Source: Henriciella sp.
Lineage (GTDB): Bacteria; Pseudomonadota; Alphaproteobacteria; Caulobacterales; Hyphomonadaceae
Direction of reading: 5' to 3'
DNA: 64,000 nt
Assembly: GCA_021776655.1 (NCBI GenBank)
Contig: JAJFFK010000023.1
Location: 62,001-126,000, forward strand
Below the pieces are notes generated by a model. The model ran no database searches and was not told where the DNA came from. It saw only the letters and a list, made by a program, of their open reading frames with translations. Positions 26,663-35,217 of this stretch are shown piece after piece. The position numbers and the translations under genes are program-made. Each line of letters starts with the position of its first letter. The stretch's first letter is position 1.

Positions 26663-28807
26663 TCAGACAAAAGTCTGCAATTGCGCCGCGAAATGGCCGG
26701 GCGTCATCGGGCTGGATCCTGATTGGTCAAGCACATCATTGAGAAGCTGTACAAGCCCCGGATCAACCGCATCTCGAGACACAGCATTAAGCAAGCTATT
26801 GTACGGAAACCGGCCAGAAAAAATGTCAAGCATCCCCTTCTTGGGCGCGCCTTTGCCACCGGTGATCCAATTGACGAGGATGTCAGCGAGATAGACCACA
26901 TCTGGTTTTGAATCGGCTTTGCCGGGAGCTTGAAACGGCGAAAGGTCCCAGAAAACGGGGTTATCCCCCATCTCGATCATGACATTTCCTGCGCTGGGGC
27001 GACACGCCGTAATACCAATATTATGCAACAATTGTATCGCTTCGCTAAGATCTCGAATGACCCGAACACCCGCTCGCACATTACCAGGATCAACTGTCAT
27101 ATACTCGGTCAGCAGCTGGCCTTCGATATATTCGGTGACCAGAAACATCGCAGACTGATCGGTCGTGGACTGCCGGACCTCTGAAAACAGGACACGTGGC
27201 AATCCAGGGTGCCCACGCCCAAGCCCCGAAATGGTTTCCAAGGCTTTGAGTTTTTCATCTGCGTCAGACTTATCGACGTCACCGGGCAACTCGAACCGAT
27301 GGATCGTGGTCTGACGACCATCGACGACATCAACGGCGGCTGCAATCATATGCAGACCATCCGACCGGATCACCCGCACCGGCAAATAGCCATCAATCGC
27401 AAACGCTTTTCGCGGCCCAAATTTGACCAGTTCGAGCATGCGGGCGCGTAGCATTCCCGCTTTCTCCTGCAAGCCGCGCTCAACTGCCACACGCAGGGCC
27501 AAGTGCAATTGGCGCGTTGCCTGACGGGTCTCTTTTGCACGCAATCGCGCCTGCGCAGACTGCTCGCGGGCCTCAATTTCCAGAACTGGCTCGCTGCGCC
27601 GGGAGAACACCTCAGCCACTTTGGAAAACCCGATCGCCGCTTCGGCAGGCGCGTTGAAAGACTGGATAAGCAACTCAAGTTGTACTAGGCGGATCTGAGC
27701 AAAACTGATCTCACCGGTTGCCCCATCACCGTCAGATGGAGTGCGGCTGTGCTGATCCAGGGCACCAATCCATTGGGTATAGGCCGGGATTTTCGGGTCC
27801 GTTTTGCCGCCAAACACCTCAATCGCCTGATTGAGATAATCGAGCGCGGTGGTTCGCGCTTCGCTTTCACTGCTCTGCGGATCTGCAAGTGCTCGCTGCG
27901 CTGCGATCATCCCTAACTCTCGCAGCAGCATATTTTCGCGATACCGGTCCGGGCGCGCCGCATTCGCCTGCATCAAGTCATGGTTGGTTGCTTGTTCGCT
28001 TTTCAAGGCTTCTCCAGCCACCGCTTCAGCATCGTCCCAGCTTGCGGCGCTAATCAAGGCTCTGATCCAGGCATGGCGTGTGCGTTCAGATCGATTGCGC
28101 TCAAACGCCCGCTCCAGAATGCCGGCGGCGAGTTCACCGCGACCCGAATCAAGCAGGCTTGCCCCGATCTCGTGCCAGACCGCATCCGCCTGTCCACCAT
28201 TCAGCATTTGCCAGATCGACAGGGCCTCGAGCAGATTGGCCTGCGCTGTCTGCAACCGCCCGCGCCAAGCGTGAACTTTGCCGGTCTCGGTCAGCGCAAC
28301 CGCCAAACCGCTCTCACAATCAATCGCCCGCATATTTGCTGCCGAGGCTTCAAATAGCGTCGTTGCCGCGTCATATTCGCTGTCCTGCAAATGACTGAGG
28401 CCAAGCGCCAATTCTGCGCGCGCTAAAACCAGACGCTCAACCGGATCCCTGGAACTGGCCAACGGTGCCAATTCCTCCACACGTAAAGTCTGCTCAAGGC
28501 TAAGCATGAGAGAACTTTCGCGGCGCGCGGCAATCTGAAATTCCGCCCGTTGCCAGAGCCGATAGACCGGTCCCAACTGGTCTGGCAGCTGGTCCATAAG
28601 CTTAAGAGCCGCCTGTGTCTGGCCACTATTCTGAACCGCCAATACGCCGAGCAATTGCAGCCGTTCAGATGCCTGCCCGGCCAATTGGAAACCTGATATG
28701 ACGGCATCTCCATTAGCGGTTTCGACATGTTCCCAGATAGCGCGCTCATCCGGGCTCAAGGCCGTCTTGATCGGTGCCTGTATCTGGCTTGATGTCAGGT
28801 TTTCCAT
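26663..28807 (-). CDS. TPR-rich protein with C-terminal pseudokinase domain
   Basis: A 714-residue cytoplasmic protein. Residues about 20-450 are helical repeats of TPR type with Ala/Leu-rich helix pairs. From about 465 to the end the sequence follows a Ser/Thr kinase C-lobe: MFLVTEYIEGQLLTEYM (hinge), AIQLLHNIGI, then TACRPSAGNVMIE where HRDxKxxN should be, and VFWDLSPF where DFG should be. The HRD aspartate, the catalytic lysine and the nucleotide-anchoring lysine are all missing, while the Asn and the DFG Asp remain. I therefore call it a pseudokinase. ATG 28807 lies one base after the FHA-protease stop and GGAGG overlaps that stop, so it is translationally coupled. It is the last gene of the operon and probably acts as a scaffold or regulator. 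Confidence 0.75.
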   Translation of the reverse strand: MENLTSSQIQAPIKTALSPDERAIWEHVETANGDAVISGFQLAGQASERLQLLGVLAVQNSGQTQAALKLMDQLPDQLGPVYRLWQRAEFQIAARRESSLMLSLEQTLRVEELAPLASSRDPVERLVLARAELALGLSHLQDSEYDAATTLFEASAANMRAIDCESGLAVALTETGKVHAWRGRLQTAQANLLEALSIWQMLNGGQADAVWHEIGASLLDSGRGELAAGILERAFERNRSERTRHAWIRALISAASWDDAEAVAGEALKSEQATNHDLMQANAARPDRYRENMLLRELGMIAAQRALADPQSSESEARTTALDYLNQAIEVFGGKTDPKIPAYTQWIGALDQHSRTPSDGDGATGEISFAQIRLVQLELLIQSFNAPAEAAIGFSKVAEVFSRRSEPVLEIEAREQSAQARLRAKETRQATRQLHLALRVAVERGLQEKAGMLRARMLELVKFGPRKAFAIDGYLPVRVIRSDGLHMIAAAVDVVDGRQTTIHRFELPGDVDKSDADEKLKALETISGLGRGHPGLPRVLFSEVRQSTTDQSAMFLVTEYIEGQLLTEYMTVDPGNVRAGVRVIRDLSEAIQLLHNIGITACRPSAGNVMIEMGDNPVFWDLSPFQAPGKADSKPDVVYLADILVNWITGGKGAPKKGMLDIFSGRFPYNSLLNAVSRDAVDPGLVQLLNDVLDQSGSSPMTPGHFAAQLQTFV

Positions 28808-28808
28808 A

Positions 28809-30686
28809 TCATCCCTCCGGGCCGCACGTGATGCGGTAGACTTCTATCATCACGGGTCCGGCCTGATCTGAATAGACTTCGTATTGCAGGTTCAGCGCCG
28901 AGCGATTGGCTGGCACATTGACCCGAAAACTTACACTGGCCTGCGAGGAGACCTGATCGGCGCTGCGCACGGGGTACCCTGTCACTGGATTTTTGGCCCG
29001 CATCGTGACCACACCTTTTGGACTGGTAGACGAGGACGCGACCACAACAAAGGGGGCCGTATCGTCCGTGTCGAGATCTGCAAGCGACAGTGAGACTTCA
29101 TCAGCCATTGCAAATGATACGGCCTGTGCGGCAAAAACCCCGCCTTCAACAACCTCTTTCAACTGGCCTTGACGCTGAACCACTGGGTCCCCGGTCTGTC
29201 CGGCGAGCGCATTTGGGCACTCATCAATCTCCCGTCGTTTCAGCAAGGCCTCTTTATATCCCAAATTGATCCGGTCCAAGCCCTCAGACCAATACGGTGC
29301 TCTATCTTCACTTGGTCCGGAAAAATCCTGTAACAGACGGGCACTCAAGGCCTTGAGCTTGACGGTGCCAGATTGGCGCCGCGCCAAAGCGGTTCCGGTC
29401 TGAATGTCGCTATCGAAATAGCCCGCAAACACCATCCCAACGACCCGCGCCTCGCCGTCAATAATTGGGCTGCCGCTCTCGCCGCCTTGCGCCGGTGCAC
29501 CCGTAATCACCAGAAATTCAGTCATCGGGTCAAAGCCAATGTCTGCCTCCCCCTCGCCGCGTGTCCGCGACGGGATCCCAAATGGACCTGAGACGCGGCC
29601 AATCCGGGCTTCTCTGATCGTCGCCGCTGCACTCTGTTCGGCGGGCAAATCACCCTCTAAAGGGAACCCGATCGTCGCCACTATTTTTCCAGCCACAGGA
29701 ACTGTTTCCAGAATGGCCAGGCCAACTTTCACGTCAGTGCCTAGGCCAAGATCAGGCAAGTTCAGAACCGCAACATCATAGATGTTTGGTACACCAAGGT
29801 CGCGCCCACGCTGGGCCAATTGGACAGAAAATGCGCTGTAATCGGGATGCCGACTGGCCAATCCAGCAAGATCTGGCAGCGCTATTGGGGCTCTGTCAAA
29901 ATCTTGGTGCAACCTCACCGCCGCTGTCGCAGCCTCCTCACCGGCACATGTCGCGCCGACCTGTGTACAACTGATCACCCCATTCAGCACATGGATATTG
30001 GTGACCAATTTATTGCCCTCGTCAGCGGCCCAAATCCAGCCAGTTCCTATTGGATAAAACTCCCCATCCTCGCTGCTAACCACACCGAGCTGAACCACTG
30101 ATCGCGTCGCAGTATTCGCCACCTCCTGACTGACAATTTGCGAGGCTATGTCGCTTATCTGGTTGATCCGCGCGCGGTCTTGACCGGCCTGAAACCAGGT
30201 CAAGGCGAAGAATCCAAGCATCACCGGCAGGGCAATTGTGACGCACCAAACAATTGAGGTGATCAGTTTTCGGTTCTCGCCCACCCGGTCACGATTATAC
30301 ATCGGCTTGCCATTCTGGGTCGAGGTTTTCGGATCGACCGCCTCGCCGATGCGCACACAAACCACCTTGGGCGGTGGATCAAAAGCGTTCAGGCCTTTGC
30401 CAGCCGGTGCCCCGCCAATCGACAAAACACAGCGACTGAAATTCTCCAGAAAAAGTTGCTGTCCGCACTCAGCCAACTCGCCATCAATAAACACCAGATG
30501 CGTTGGCAGCATTTCGATCCGGTACGAGCTGCCGGTATGGATCAAAGTGCAATGATGCTCGTGCACCCCCGCAGAGGCACCGGAAATAACAATATCATTG
30601 TCCCTCCCGGTGCCAATCCGGATTGCATAAAATGGCCCGGCATAGGTCAGTGCGGGGGCATCATCAAGGGATACATCAATCGCCAT
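28809..30686 (-). CDS. FHA domain - transmembrane - trypsin-like serine protease
   Basis: A 625-residue inner-membrane protein. Residues 1-110 form an FHA-like phosphothreonine-binding domain (IRIGTGRDNDIVISGASAGVHEHHC, then VFIDGE). One helix follows near 141-166 (VWCVTIALPVMLGFFALTWF). Residues about 190-430 form a trypsin-like domain with a full triad: His232 in TNIHVLNG, Asp304 in YDVAVLNL, Ser404 in GGESGSPI. The last 200 residues are beta-rich. The topology places FHA in the cytoplasm and the protease in the periplasm, as in a transmembrane signalling protease. It lies between the PG-binding lipoprotein and the pseudokinase gene. An FHA domain beside a pseudokinase suggests phospho-dependent control, although no active kinase is in the operon. 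Confidence 0.82.
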   Translation of the reverse strand: MAIDVSLDDAPALTYAGPFYAIRIGTGRDNDIVISGASAGVHEHHCTLIHTGSSYRIEMLPTHLVFIDGELAECGQQLFLENFSRCVLSIGGAPAGKGLNAFDPPPKVVCVRIGEAVDPKTSTQNGKPMYNRDRVGENRKLITSIVWCVTIALPVMLGFFALTWFQAGQDRARINQISDIASQIVSQEVANTATRSVVQLGVVSSEDGEFYPIGTGWIWAADEGNKLVTNIHVLNGVISCTQVGATCAGEEAATAAVRLHQDFDRAPIALPDLAGLASRHPDYSAFSVQLAQRGRDLGVPNIYDVAVLNLPDLGLGTDVKVGLAILETVPVAGKIVATIGFPLEGDLPAEQSAAATIREARIGRVSGPFGIPSRTRGEGEADIGFDPMTEFLVITGAPAQGGESGSPIIDGEARVVGMVFAGYFDSDIQTGTALARRQSGTVKLKALSARLLQDFSGPSEDRAPYWSEGLDRINLGYKEALLKRREIDECPNALAGQTGDPVVQRQGQLKEVVEGGVFAAQAVSFAMADEVSLSLADLDTDDTAPFVVVASSSTSPKGVVTMRAKNPVTGYPVRSADQVSSQASVSFRVNVPANRSALNLQYEVYSDQAGPVMIEVYRITCGPEG

Positions 30687-30717
30687 TCCGTATGACCTAT
30701 ACGCCTTTCAAACCGGG

Positions 30718-32172
30718 CTAAAGCTCCAGACCCAGTTCGAAATCAGCATTCATCGCCGGGGTAATGACGCCATCCTTGGGCATGCGACTGCTTTGCCAGC
30801 GCAGAACCTCATTCATCGCTTCTGCGTCCAATTGGTCGCCCTCTGACAGAGTCAGCTTGGCGCGTAAGGCCTGTACCACAGCCCCGGAAGATCCAATCCG
30901 AAGGCGCTTCAGGGCAGTGCTATAGCCATTTTCTTCCGTCGCCAGCGTGTGCAGACGCGCCTCCCGGCCAGATGTCAGAAAGTATTTATACAGCGTACTT
31001 TCGTCGTCGAGATTGCTGGCATATTTTCCATCTGTCTCAGTAATTGTAATCCCAAGCGCCTTCTGAAACGCCGACCAGGCACCAACTGCCTTTTGGCCGC
31101 GCGGCTGGTAGAACCCTTGAATCGTCTGGCACCCTTGCGAGGCATAGCCAGGGAAGACCTTGTTGACTGCCGCATGGATATTATTGTTGGTGACCCGCAC
31201 GCCGCGATCGCTGCTGATCGAGGCTGGCCGCCAATCCAGCGGGTCCCAGTTTTCGGCCGTACTATAGGACAGATCGTTCTGTGCCCGCAAAACCGGCGAC
31301 GGTGAGGCTTGCAGAAATGCCCCAGGATGACGCCGCGCGGCATTGGAACTGCTGCGTAAATGGGTTCCGACATGATACGAATGCAGGCCTTGTGGCAGCT
31401 GATTGGTCAATGCCGACCTGCGTTCTGGCCAGGTCGCGTCATTCAGTGGATCTTGCGTATATTTCCACAACAGGTGAAGCTGCATATTGACCAGATTAGG
31501 CACGGTTGAGCCTTCGAACACGCGCATATGACCGGTTACCGTGTTCCAGACCCCGATCAGGCATCGCCGCTTGATATGATCAATTTTCGCCTCGCGAACC
31601 TTGATCGTCTCGCCTTCTGCTGTCGATCCTGTTTCCAGCTCACACCCGCGCAAACCAAACAGAACTTCAGGATAGGTTTCAGGATCAATCTCGTAATGAC
31701 TGGCCCCGGCAATCGACAATAGAAGATCGCTGTTCAAATCGAACACTGCCTCGCTAAAAGCTGCCGTCTCGCCAAACGTCTCATCGATGGCCAAATGACG
31801 GAAATCAACCGCGTCCTCATCGGCCATTTCAGCGGCTTTGATTTTACCATCACGAACGTCATAGAGAACCTGTCTCCCGGTGATGAAAAGCTCCGGATTG
31901 TCCTCTAAATCCCGCAAACTGATGACGGTGTCGGAAACCGCGCTTGGGACCGAATCCGGCTCACTGAAACTCTCAGCCAGAAAATCATTGATCAGCTCGT
32001 CGTCAAAATCGGCGGGCACTGCGCTCGCCACGTCTTGCGTCACGGCATCTGCAATTGGTTCAGCTGGCGGGGGCACCGCAGCATCTTCATCTGGCACTTC
32101 GCTGCCACAGCCACTTAACGCTGACATGACAGCCAGGGCCCCGGTACTTGCCAGAAAATGACGCCGCTGCAT
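30718..32172 (-). CDS. Lipoprotein with L,D-transpeptidase-like motif and peptidoglycan-binding domain
   Basis: A 484-residue secreted protein starting MQRRHFLASTGALAV, which has both a twin-arginine-like pair and a lipobox (SALSGC, Cys22). A Glu/Asp/Pro-rich linker follows. In the middle NNIHAAV (His about 333) and ASQGCQTIQG (Cys about 348) recall the H...SxGC catalytic motif of YkuD-type transpeptidases, although overall similarity is weak. Near the C-terminus LKRLRIGSSGAVVQALRAKL is a PG_binding_1 repeat (about 424-465). ATG 32172 has an excellent GGAGG upstream and is preferred to a start 48 bases earlier. Position directly upstream of the FHA protease suggests the operon senses or edits the cell wall. 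The enzymatic call is tentative. Confidence 0.7.
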   Translation of the reverse strand: MQRRHFLASTGALAVMSALSGCGSEVPDEDAAVPPPAEPIADAVTQDVASAVPADFDDELINDFLAESFSEPDSVPSAVSDTVISLRDLEDNPELFITGRQVLYDVRDGKIKAAEMADEDAVDFRHLAIDETFGETAAFSEAVFDLNSDLLLSIAGASHYEIDPETYPEVLFGLRGCELETGSTAEGETIKVREAKIDHIKRRCLIGVWNTVTGHMRVFEGSTVPNLVNMQLHLLWKYTQDPLNDATWPERRSALTNQLPQGLHSYHVGTHLRSSSNAARRHPGAFLQASPSPVLRAQNDLSYSTAENWDPLDWRPASISSDRGVRVTNNNIHAAVNKVFPGYASQGCQTIQGFYQPRGQKAVGAWSAFQKALGITITETDGKYASNLDDESTLYKYFLTSGREARLHTLATEENGYSTALKRLRIGSSGAVVQALRAKLTLSEGDQLDAEAMNEVLRWQSSRMPKDGVITPAMNADFELGLEL

Positions 32173-32301
32173 GATTAGTCCTCCACCCAAATCATCCGGT
32201 CTTCGCGAGACCTCACTCACAGACTGTCTGGATATCGGCTCAAGTCAATATCTGAGCCCCTGGCAAATCGCCCGAATGCAGCCATGCCAACGGCTGTAGA
32301 C

Positions 32302-32520
32302 TCAATCAGATTGCAAGACCCGCCAGATCGCGAGAGCATCGGTAGATGCCGGCACTGCGCGCTCCATCTCTTCGAGCCATTCATGATGCTCGGATTCCTG
32401 GACCGACATGATCGCATCGAGCCAGTCACGAACCGGCTGGCGGTCTCCCTCCTGCGCAGCCGTTTCCGCCCGCAAATAAACCCCGATCGGGGCCTCCCAC
32501 GTGCCACCAAGGACGCGCAA
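32302..32520 (-). CDS. Small acidic hypothetical protein, in frame with the upstream membrane-protein gene
   Basis: A 72-codon frame from TTG 32520 to TGA 32302. Its composition is protein-like and acidic, with EGDRQPVRDWLDAIM and HHEWLEEMERAVPASTDALA suggesting two amphipathic helices. It is in the same reading frame as the SLATT-like gene just upstream, separated from that gene's TAA by eight sense codons with no better start codon and no ribosome binding site. It is therefore either a coupled small gene or a C-terminal tail cut off by a nonsense codon. No family recognised. Confidence 0.5.
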   Translation of the reverse strand: MRVLGGTWEAPIGVYLRAETAAQEGDRQPVRDWLDAIMSVQESEHHEWLEEMERAVPASTDALAIWRVLQSD

Positions 32521-32544
32521 TACAGTCTGTGTCGCTTCAAGTCT

Positions 32545-33381
32545 TTAGCGTGTGTCGCTATCGCGGTGGAAGCCTTCGCTACCGTGCCGATGTGCAATCA
32601 CCCCAAGCGCAATCACAGCAATTGCGCTGGCGCCGCCTTCAAACGCAACCACCCAAGGCGCATCCAGTGCATTGGAAAACTGCGCACCGAACCAACCTGA
32701 CAAGGCCGTCAGTTCTGCAAGTCCAAGCAGGACACCCAGACCAGCCGCGAGCAAGATGCCAATCCGGATCCAATTCATCCCGGTCTTTTGCCGATCACGG
32801 CGATCATCGGCTTGGCGCAGTTTTCCCTGAATGTAGAAGATTTGCGCCTGCCATAGATAGCGGCGAATAAAAGCCAGTTGCAGCGGCAGCACTGTTTTCG
32901 AATCAGACCCATCCGGCGGCGGGGCCTCCAGGACGGCAACAAACTGTTTGAGGCGGCGTGTCTCTGCTTGCGCCCGCACTTTTTTCCAACTCTCATTGCC
33001 ATTTCGCCGGGAATCCAGGCCGAACAGAAACACACCGACAAACAAGGCACCGAACTGCAGGAAGGTGAAGATACGGCGATAGTCCGTCGCGTGCTCAGTT
33101 TGACCGGTCGAGTTGAAATAGATCGAGACGACAATTGCCAGCCCGGCAAAAATAGCCGACCAGAGGACCGCTGCAAGCCCGCGCTGAATGCGGTTCTGAT
33201 GGGCTTGCCGGTTCTTGTTGGCCAGCTCGTCCAGTGTATCAAATGCGCCGGTTTCATCTTCAACCGCCTTGGCCCGAAGGATATCTCGCAAAGCAGAAGC
33301 GTCATCGGGAATTTGGTCAGCGATTGCCCCAAAGGCCAGTGCTGCATCAGCCGTTTCTGGCGCACCGAGCAAATCGCGCAT
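32545..33381 (-). CDS. Four-helix membrane protein, SLATT/DUF4231-like
   Basis: A 278-residue inner-membrane protein with two helix pairs: about 69-90 and 104-123, then 205-225 and 243-265. After the first pair comes SWKKVRAQAETRRLKQF, whose W..xR..AE..R pattern resembles the conserved post-helix segment of SLATT (2TM effector) domains. A cytoplasmic segment of about 80 residues separates the pairs. SLATT domains are proposed pore-forming effectors in prokaryotic conflict systems. The assignment here is by pattern only. It starts two bases after the RyR-domain gene stop, so the two are coupled. The reading frame continues past its TAA into a further ORF. Confidence 0.6.
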   Translation of the reverse strand: MRDLLGAPETADAALAFGAIADQIPDDASALRDILRAKAVEDETGAFDTLDELANKNRQAHQNRIQRGLAAVLWSAIFAGLAIVVSIYFNSTGQTEHATDYRRIFTFLQFGALFVGVFLFGLDSRRNGNESWKKVRAQAETRRLKQFVAVLEAPPPDGSDSKTVLPLQLAFIRRYLWQAQIFYIQGKLRQADDRRDRQKTGMNWIRIGILLAAGLGVLLGLAELTALSGWFGAQFSNALDAPWVVAFEGGASAIAVIALGVIAHRHGSEGFHRDSDTR

Positions 33382-33383
33382 AG

Positions 33384-33743
33384 CTAACTTACCTCCAGTG
33401 TCAGAGCGTTGACGATGGCATTTAGCAGAGCGTCCTTGCGTTTCTCGAACTCTGGCAGCGTCTTGTATGGGCGCAATAATGGATGGATTTTCCGGGCGTC
33501 ATTTCGCACTTCGCCATAGCTCCAGCCTGCAGCTTGTTTCTGTGCGGTCCATTGATCATGTTGCGCCTCAGCGCTGGTCTCGGGATTGTCGATAACATAG
33601 CGAACACTGGCAATCGTGGACGCCTTTCGTTCGGCATCAAGATCGTCCCAGTCAGCCATTTTCAGGCCACCATTTGCAACCCGCCAAGCGTTCAGGGCTT
33701 GGTGCACGGTGCGGCCAATCTTCTCAAGTCCTTGGGTCTGCAT
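33384..33743 (-). CDS. RyR-domain protein
   Basis: A 119-residue soluble protein consisting of a single RyR-type domain. Residues about 8-55 give the first half (VHQALNAWRVANGG, DWDDLDAERKASTIASVRYV). The signature second half is AEAQHDQWTAQKQAAGWSYG, EVRNDARKIHPLLRPYKTLP and EFEKRKDALLNAIVNAL; the H..W...K...GW.YG...D...K.HP.L.PY..LP..EK..D pattern is the diagnostic RyR (PF02026) motif. In ryanodine receptors these repeats are cytosolic; bacterial versions occur in signalling and conflict contexts, with an unknown ligand. ATG 33743 has AAAGGG upstream and is preferred over the TTG 24 bases earlier. It is the first gene of the 33743-26663 operon and a candidate sensor. Confidence 0.82.
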   Translation of the reverse strand: MQTQGLEKIGRTVHQALNAWRVANGGLKMADWDDLDAERKASTIASVRYVIDNPETSAEAQHDQWTAQKQAAGWSYGEVRNDARKIHPLLRPYKTLPEFEKRKDALLNAIVNALTLEVS

Positions 33744-33813
33744 CAATGCCCTTTCCAGCCGACACAAAAGTTCGGTGCAACAGAGCTAGCGGATTTATCT
33801 CTGGTTTTGAAGC

Positions 33814-35016
33814 CTAACGTGCCGCACCTACAGCATTTGCGTTCAAACCAATCCAATCCTTGCGCGCCAAGCCGTAGGCCATGTCCATAACTTCAAACTG
33901 AATGCCGACAGGTTGGCGCGAGTTTGAATTCCACAGCGCGACAATTCCGGTGTCCAGTTCAGGATCAAACAGGATCATCGAGCGATAGCCCTCAACCGCG
34001 CCGCGATGACCGACAACCCGTGTCCCGGCGCTGCCATATTTATAGATGCGCCAACCCAGCCCGTAACGCGCATCGCGCAGGTGACCGCCATAGCGGCGGC
34101 TCATGCTCGATTGCTCACGCCTTGTGTAGACACGCGGCGTGTGCAGTTGCGCCAGAACGCCGGGGGCAACAATATCGGTTTCCAGACCCATCTGCGCGCG
34201 GGCAAATTTTGCCAGGTCGAGAATGGATCCATTCACCCCACCCGCAGCCGGCACCCGGTAATAGGCCAGCTTCACGGTACGCTTGGTTGGTATCGTTCGC
34301 CCTCGGCGCAGCTGATATGGCTGGGCCCAGGACGATGACGATTGCAGCTCTGCGCGCCCGATGCTCGCCGTCGTCATGTGTAAAGGATCAAACAGCCTCT
34401 GCTCGGCTGCCTCGGCATAGGTCATCTGCGTGACCGCCTCGATAATCTCTGACACGGCATCAAACGCAACATTCTGGTAAGTATGACATTCACCGACAGC
34501 GCATGTTGCACGCAGTGCGCCAAGCGCCCGGCGAATATCGGCTGGATCGCGGCCATCTTCGAGGCGCGTATCATAGGCATTGGGCACAATCCCGAGCATG
34601 TGCGAGAGCAGGTTCTCAATCGTACCGCGCCGCTCGCCGCCGCCGGGCAAGCGCAAGCTCGTGTGAAACCTGCTGACCGTATCTGACAGCGCCAGGCGAT
34701 CCTCTTCGGCCATCAACAGGGTCAAAGTCGAGGCGACACCTTTCGACAGCGAGGCCCAGCGAAACACTGTATTCTCGCTGACTTGCCCGCCGCCAATCAC
34801 CGTCTCGCCATAACCGCGCGCAAAGGTAATCTCACCGGACTCGATCACCGCAACCGAGAGGCCGACCATGCCGCGCTGATCAGCCAATTGGGTGAGCCGC
34901 TGATCGAGATAGTCATAATCAATCGGCGCAGCCTGAAGCTGTAACCCGAAAGCCGAGACAAAGAGACTGGCGAAAAGCACGCAAAAAAAGCGCATACGTG
35001 TCCTAACTTGTACCAT
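33814..35016 (-). CDS. Secreted serine hydrolase, beta-lactamase/class C family
   Basis: A 400-residue protein with a signal peptide (MRFFCVLFASLFVSAFGLQL, cleavage after LQAAP region). Class C-like fold: WASLSKGVAST carries the Ser-x-x-Lys nucleophile, HTYQNVAFD the Tyr-x-Asn motif, and a C-terminal VVGHRGAVEGYRS the His/Lys-Gly strand. Such periplasmic proteins are D-alanyl-D-alanine peptidases, esterases or lactamase-like hydrolases. ATG 35016 has AGAGGG upstream. It lies 70 bases upstream of the RyR gene on the same strand and is divergent from the patatin gene, so it could be cotranscribed with the RyR/FHA-protease operon. Confidence 0.83.
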   Translation of the reverse strand: MVQVRTRMRFFCVLFASLFVSAFGLQLQAAPIDYDYLDQRLTQLADQRGMVGLSVAVIESGEITFARGYGETVIGGGQVSENTVFRWASLSKGVASTLTLLMAEEDRLALSDTVSRFHTSLRLPGGGERRGTIENLLSHMLGIVPNAYDTRLEDGRDPADIRRALGALRATCAVGECHTYQNVAFDAVSEIIEAVTQMTYAEAAEQRLFDPLHMTTASIGRAELQSSSSWAQPYQLRRGRTIPTKRTVKLAYYRVPAAGGVNGSILDLAKFARAQMGLETDIVAPGVLAQLHTPRVYTRREQSSMSRRYGGHLRDARYGLGWRIYKYGSAGTRVVGHRGAVEGYRSMILFDPELDTGIVALWNSNSRQPVGIQFEVMDMAYGLARKDWIGLNANAVGAAR

Positions 35017-35217
35017 TGCCCGCCCTCTTCGAGTGATGAAGGTAACAGAAACACAGGTCAAATTAACATCTGGAAAAGACAGGCAATTATCCCTCACACA
35101 AATTCAAGAAGCGGCGGTGGGCCTTGCCATTACTGCGATCCTCGCATCTAATTTCAGATTGAGCGTCATCCAGCGTCCGCATGAGGCGCAGCGCGACCAA
35201 AAAGGGGAGACAGTTTG

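Noticed and set aside
28809-30686. Type VI secretion Fha component
   Set aside because: No other T6SS gene is present and the C-terminal half is a trypsin-like protease.
32217-32597. A 126-codon minus-strand frame overlapping the small acidic ORF
   Set aside because: Arg/Ser/Cys-rich shadow in another frame of the 32302-32520 ORF, with no recognisable domain.
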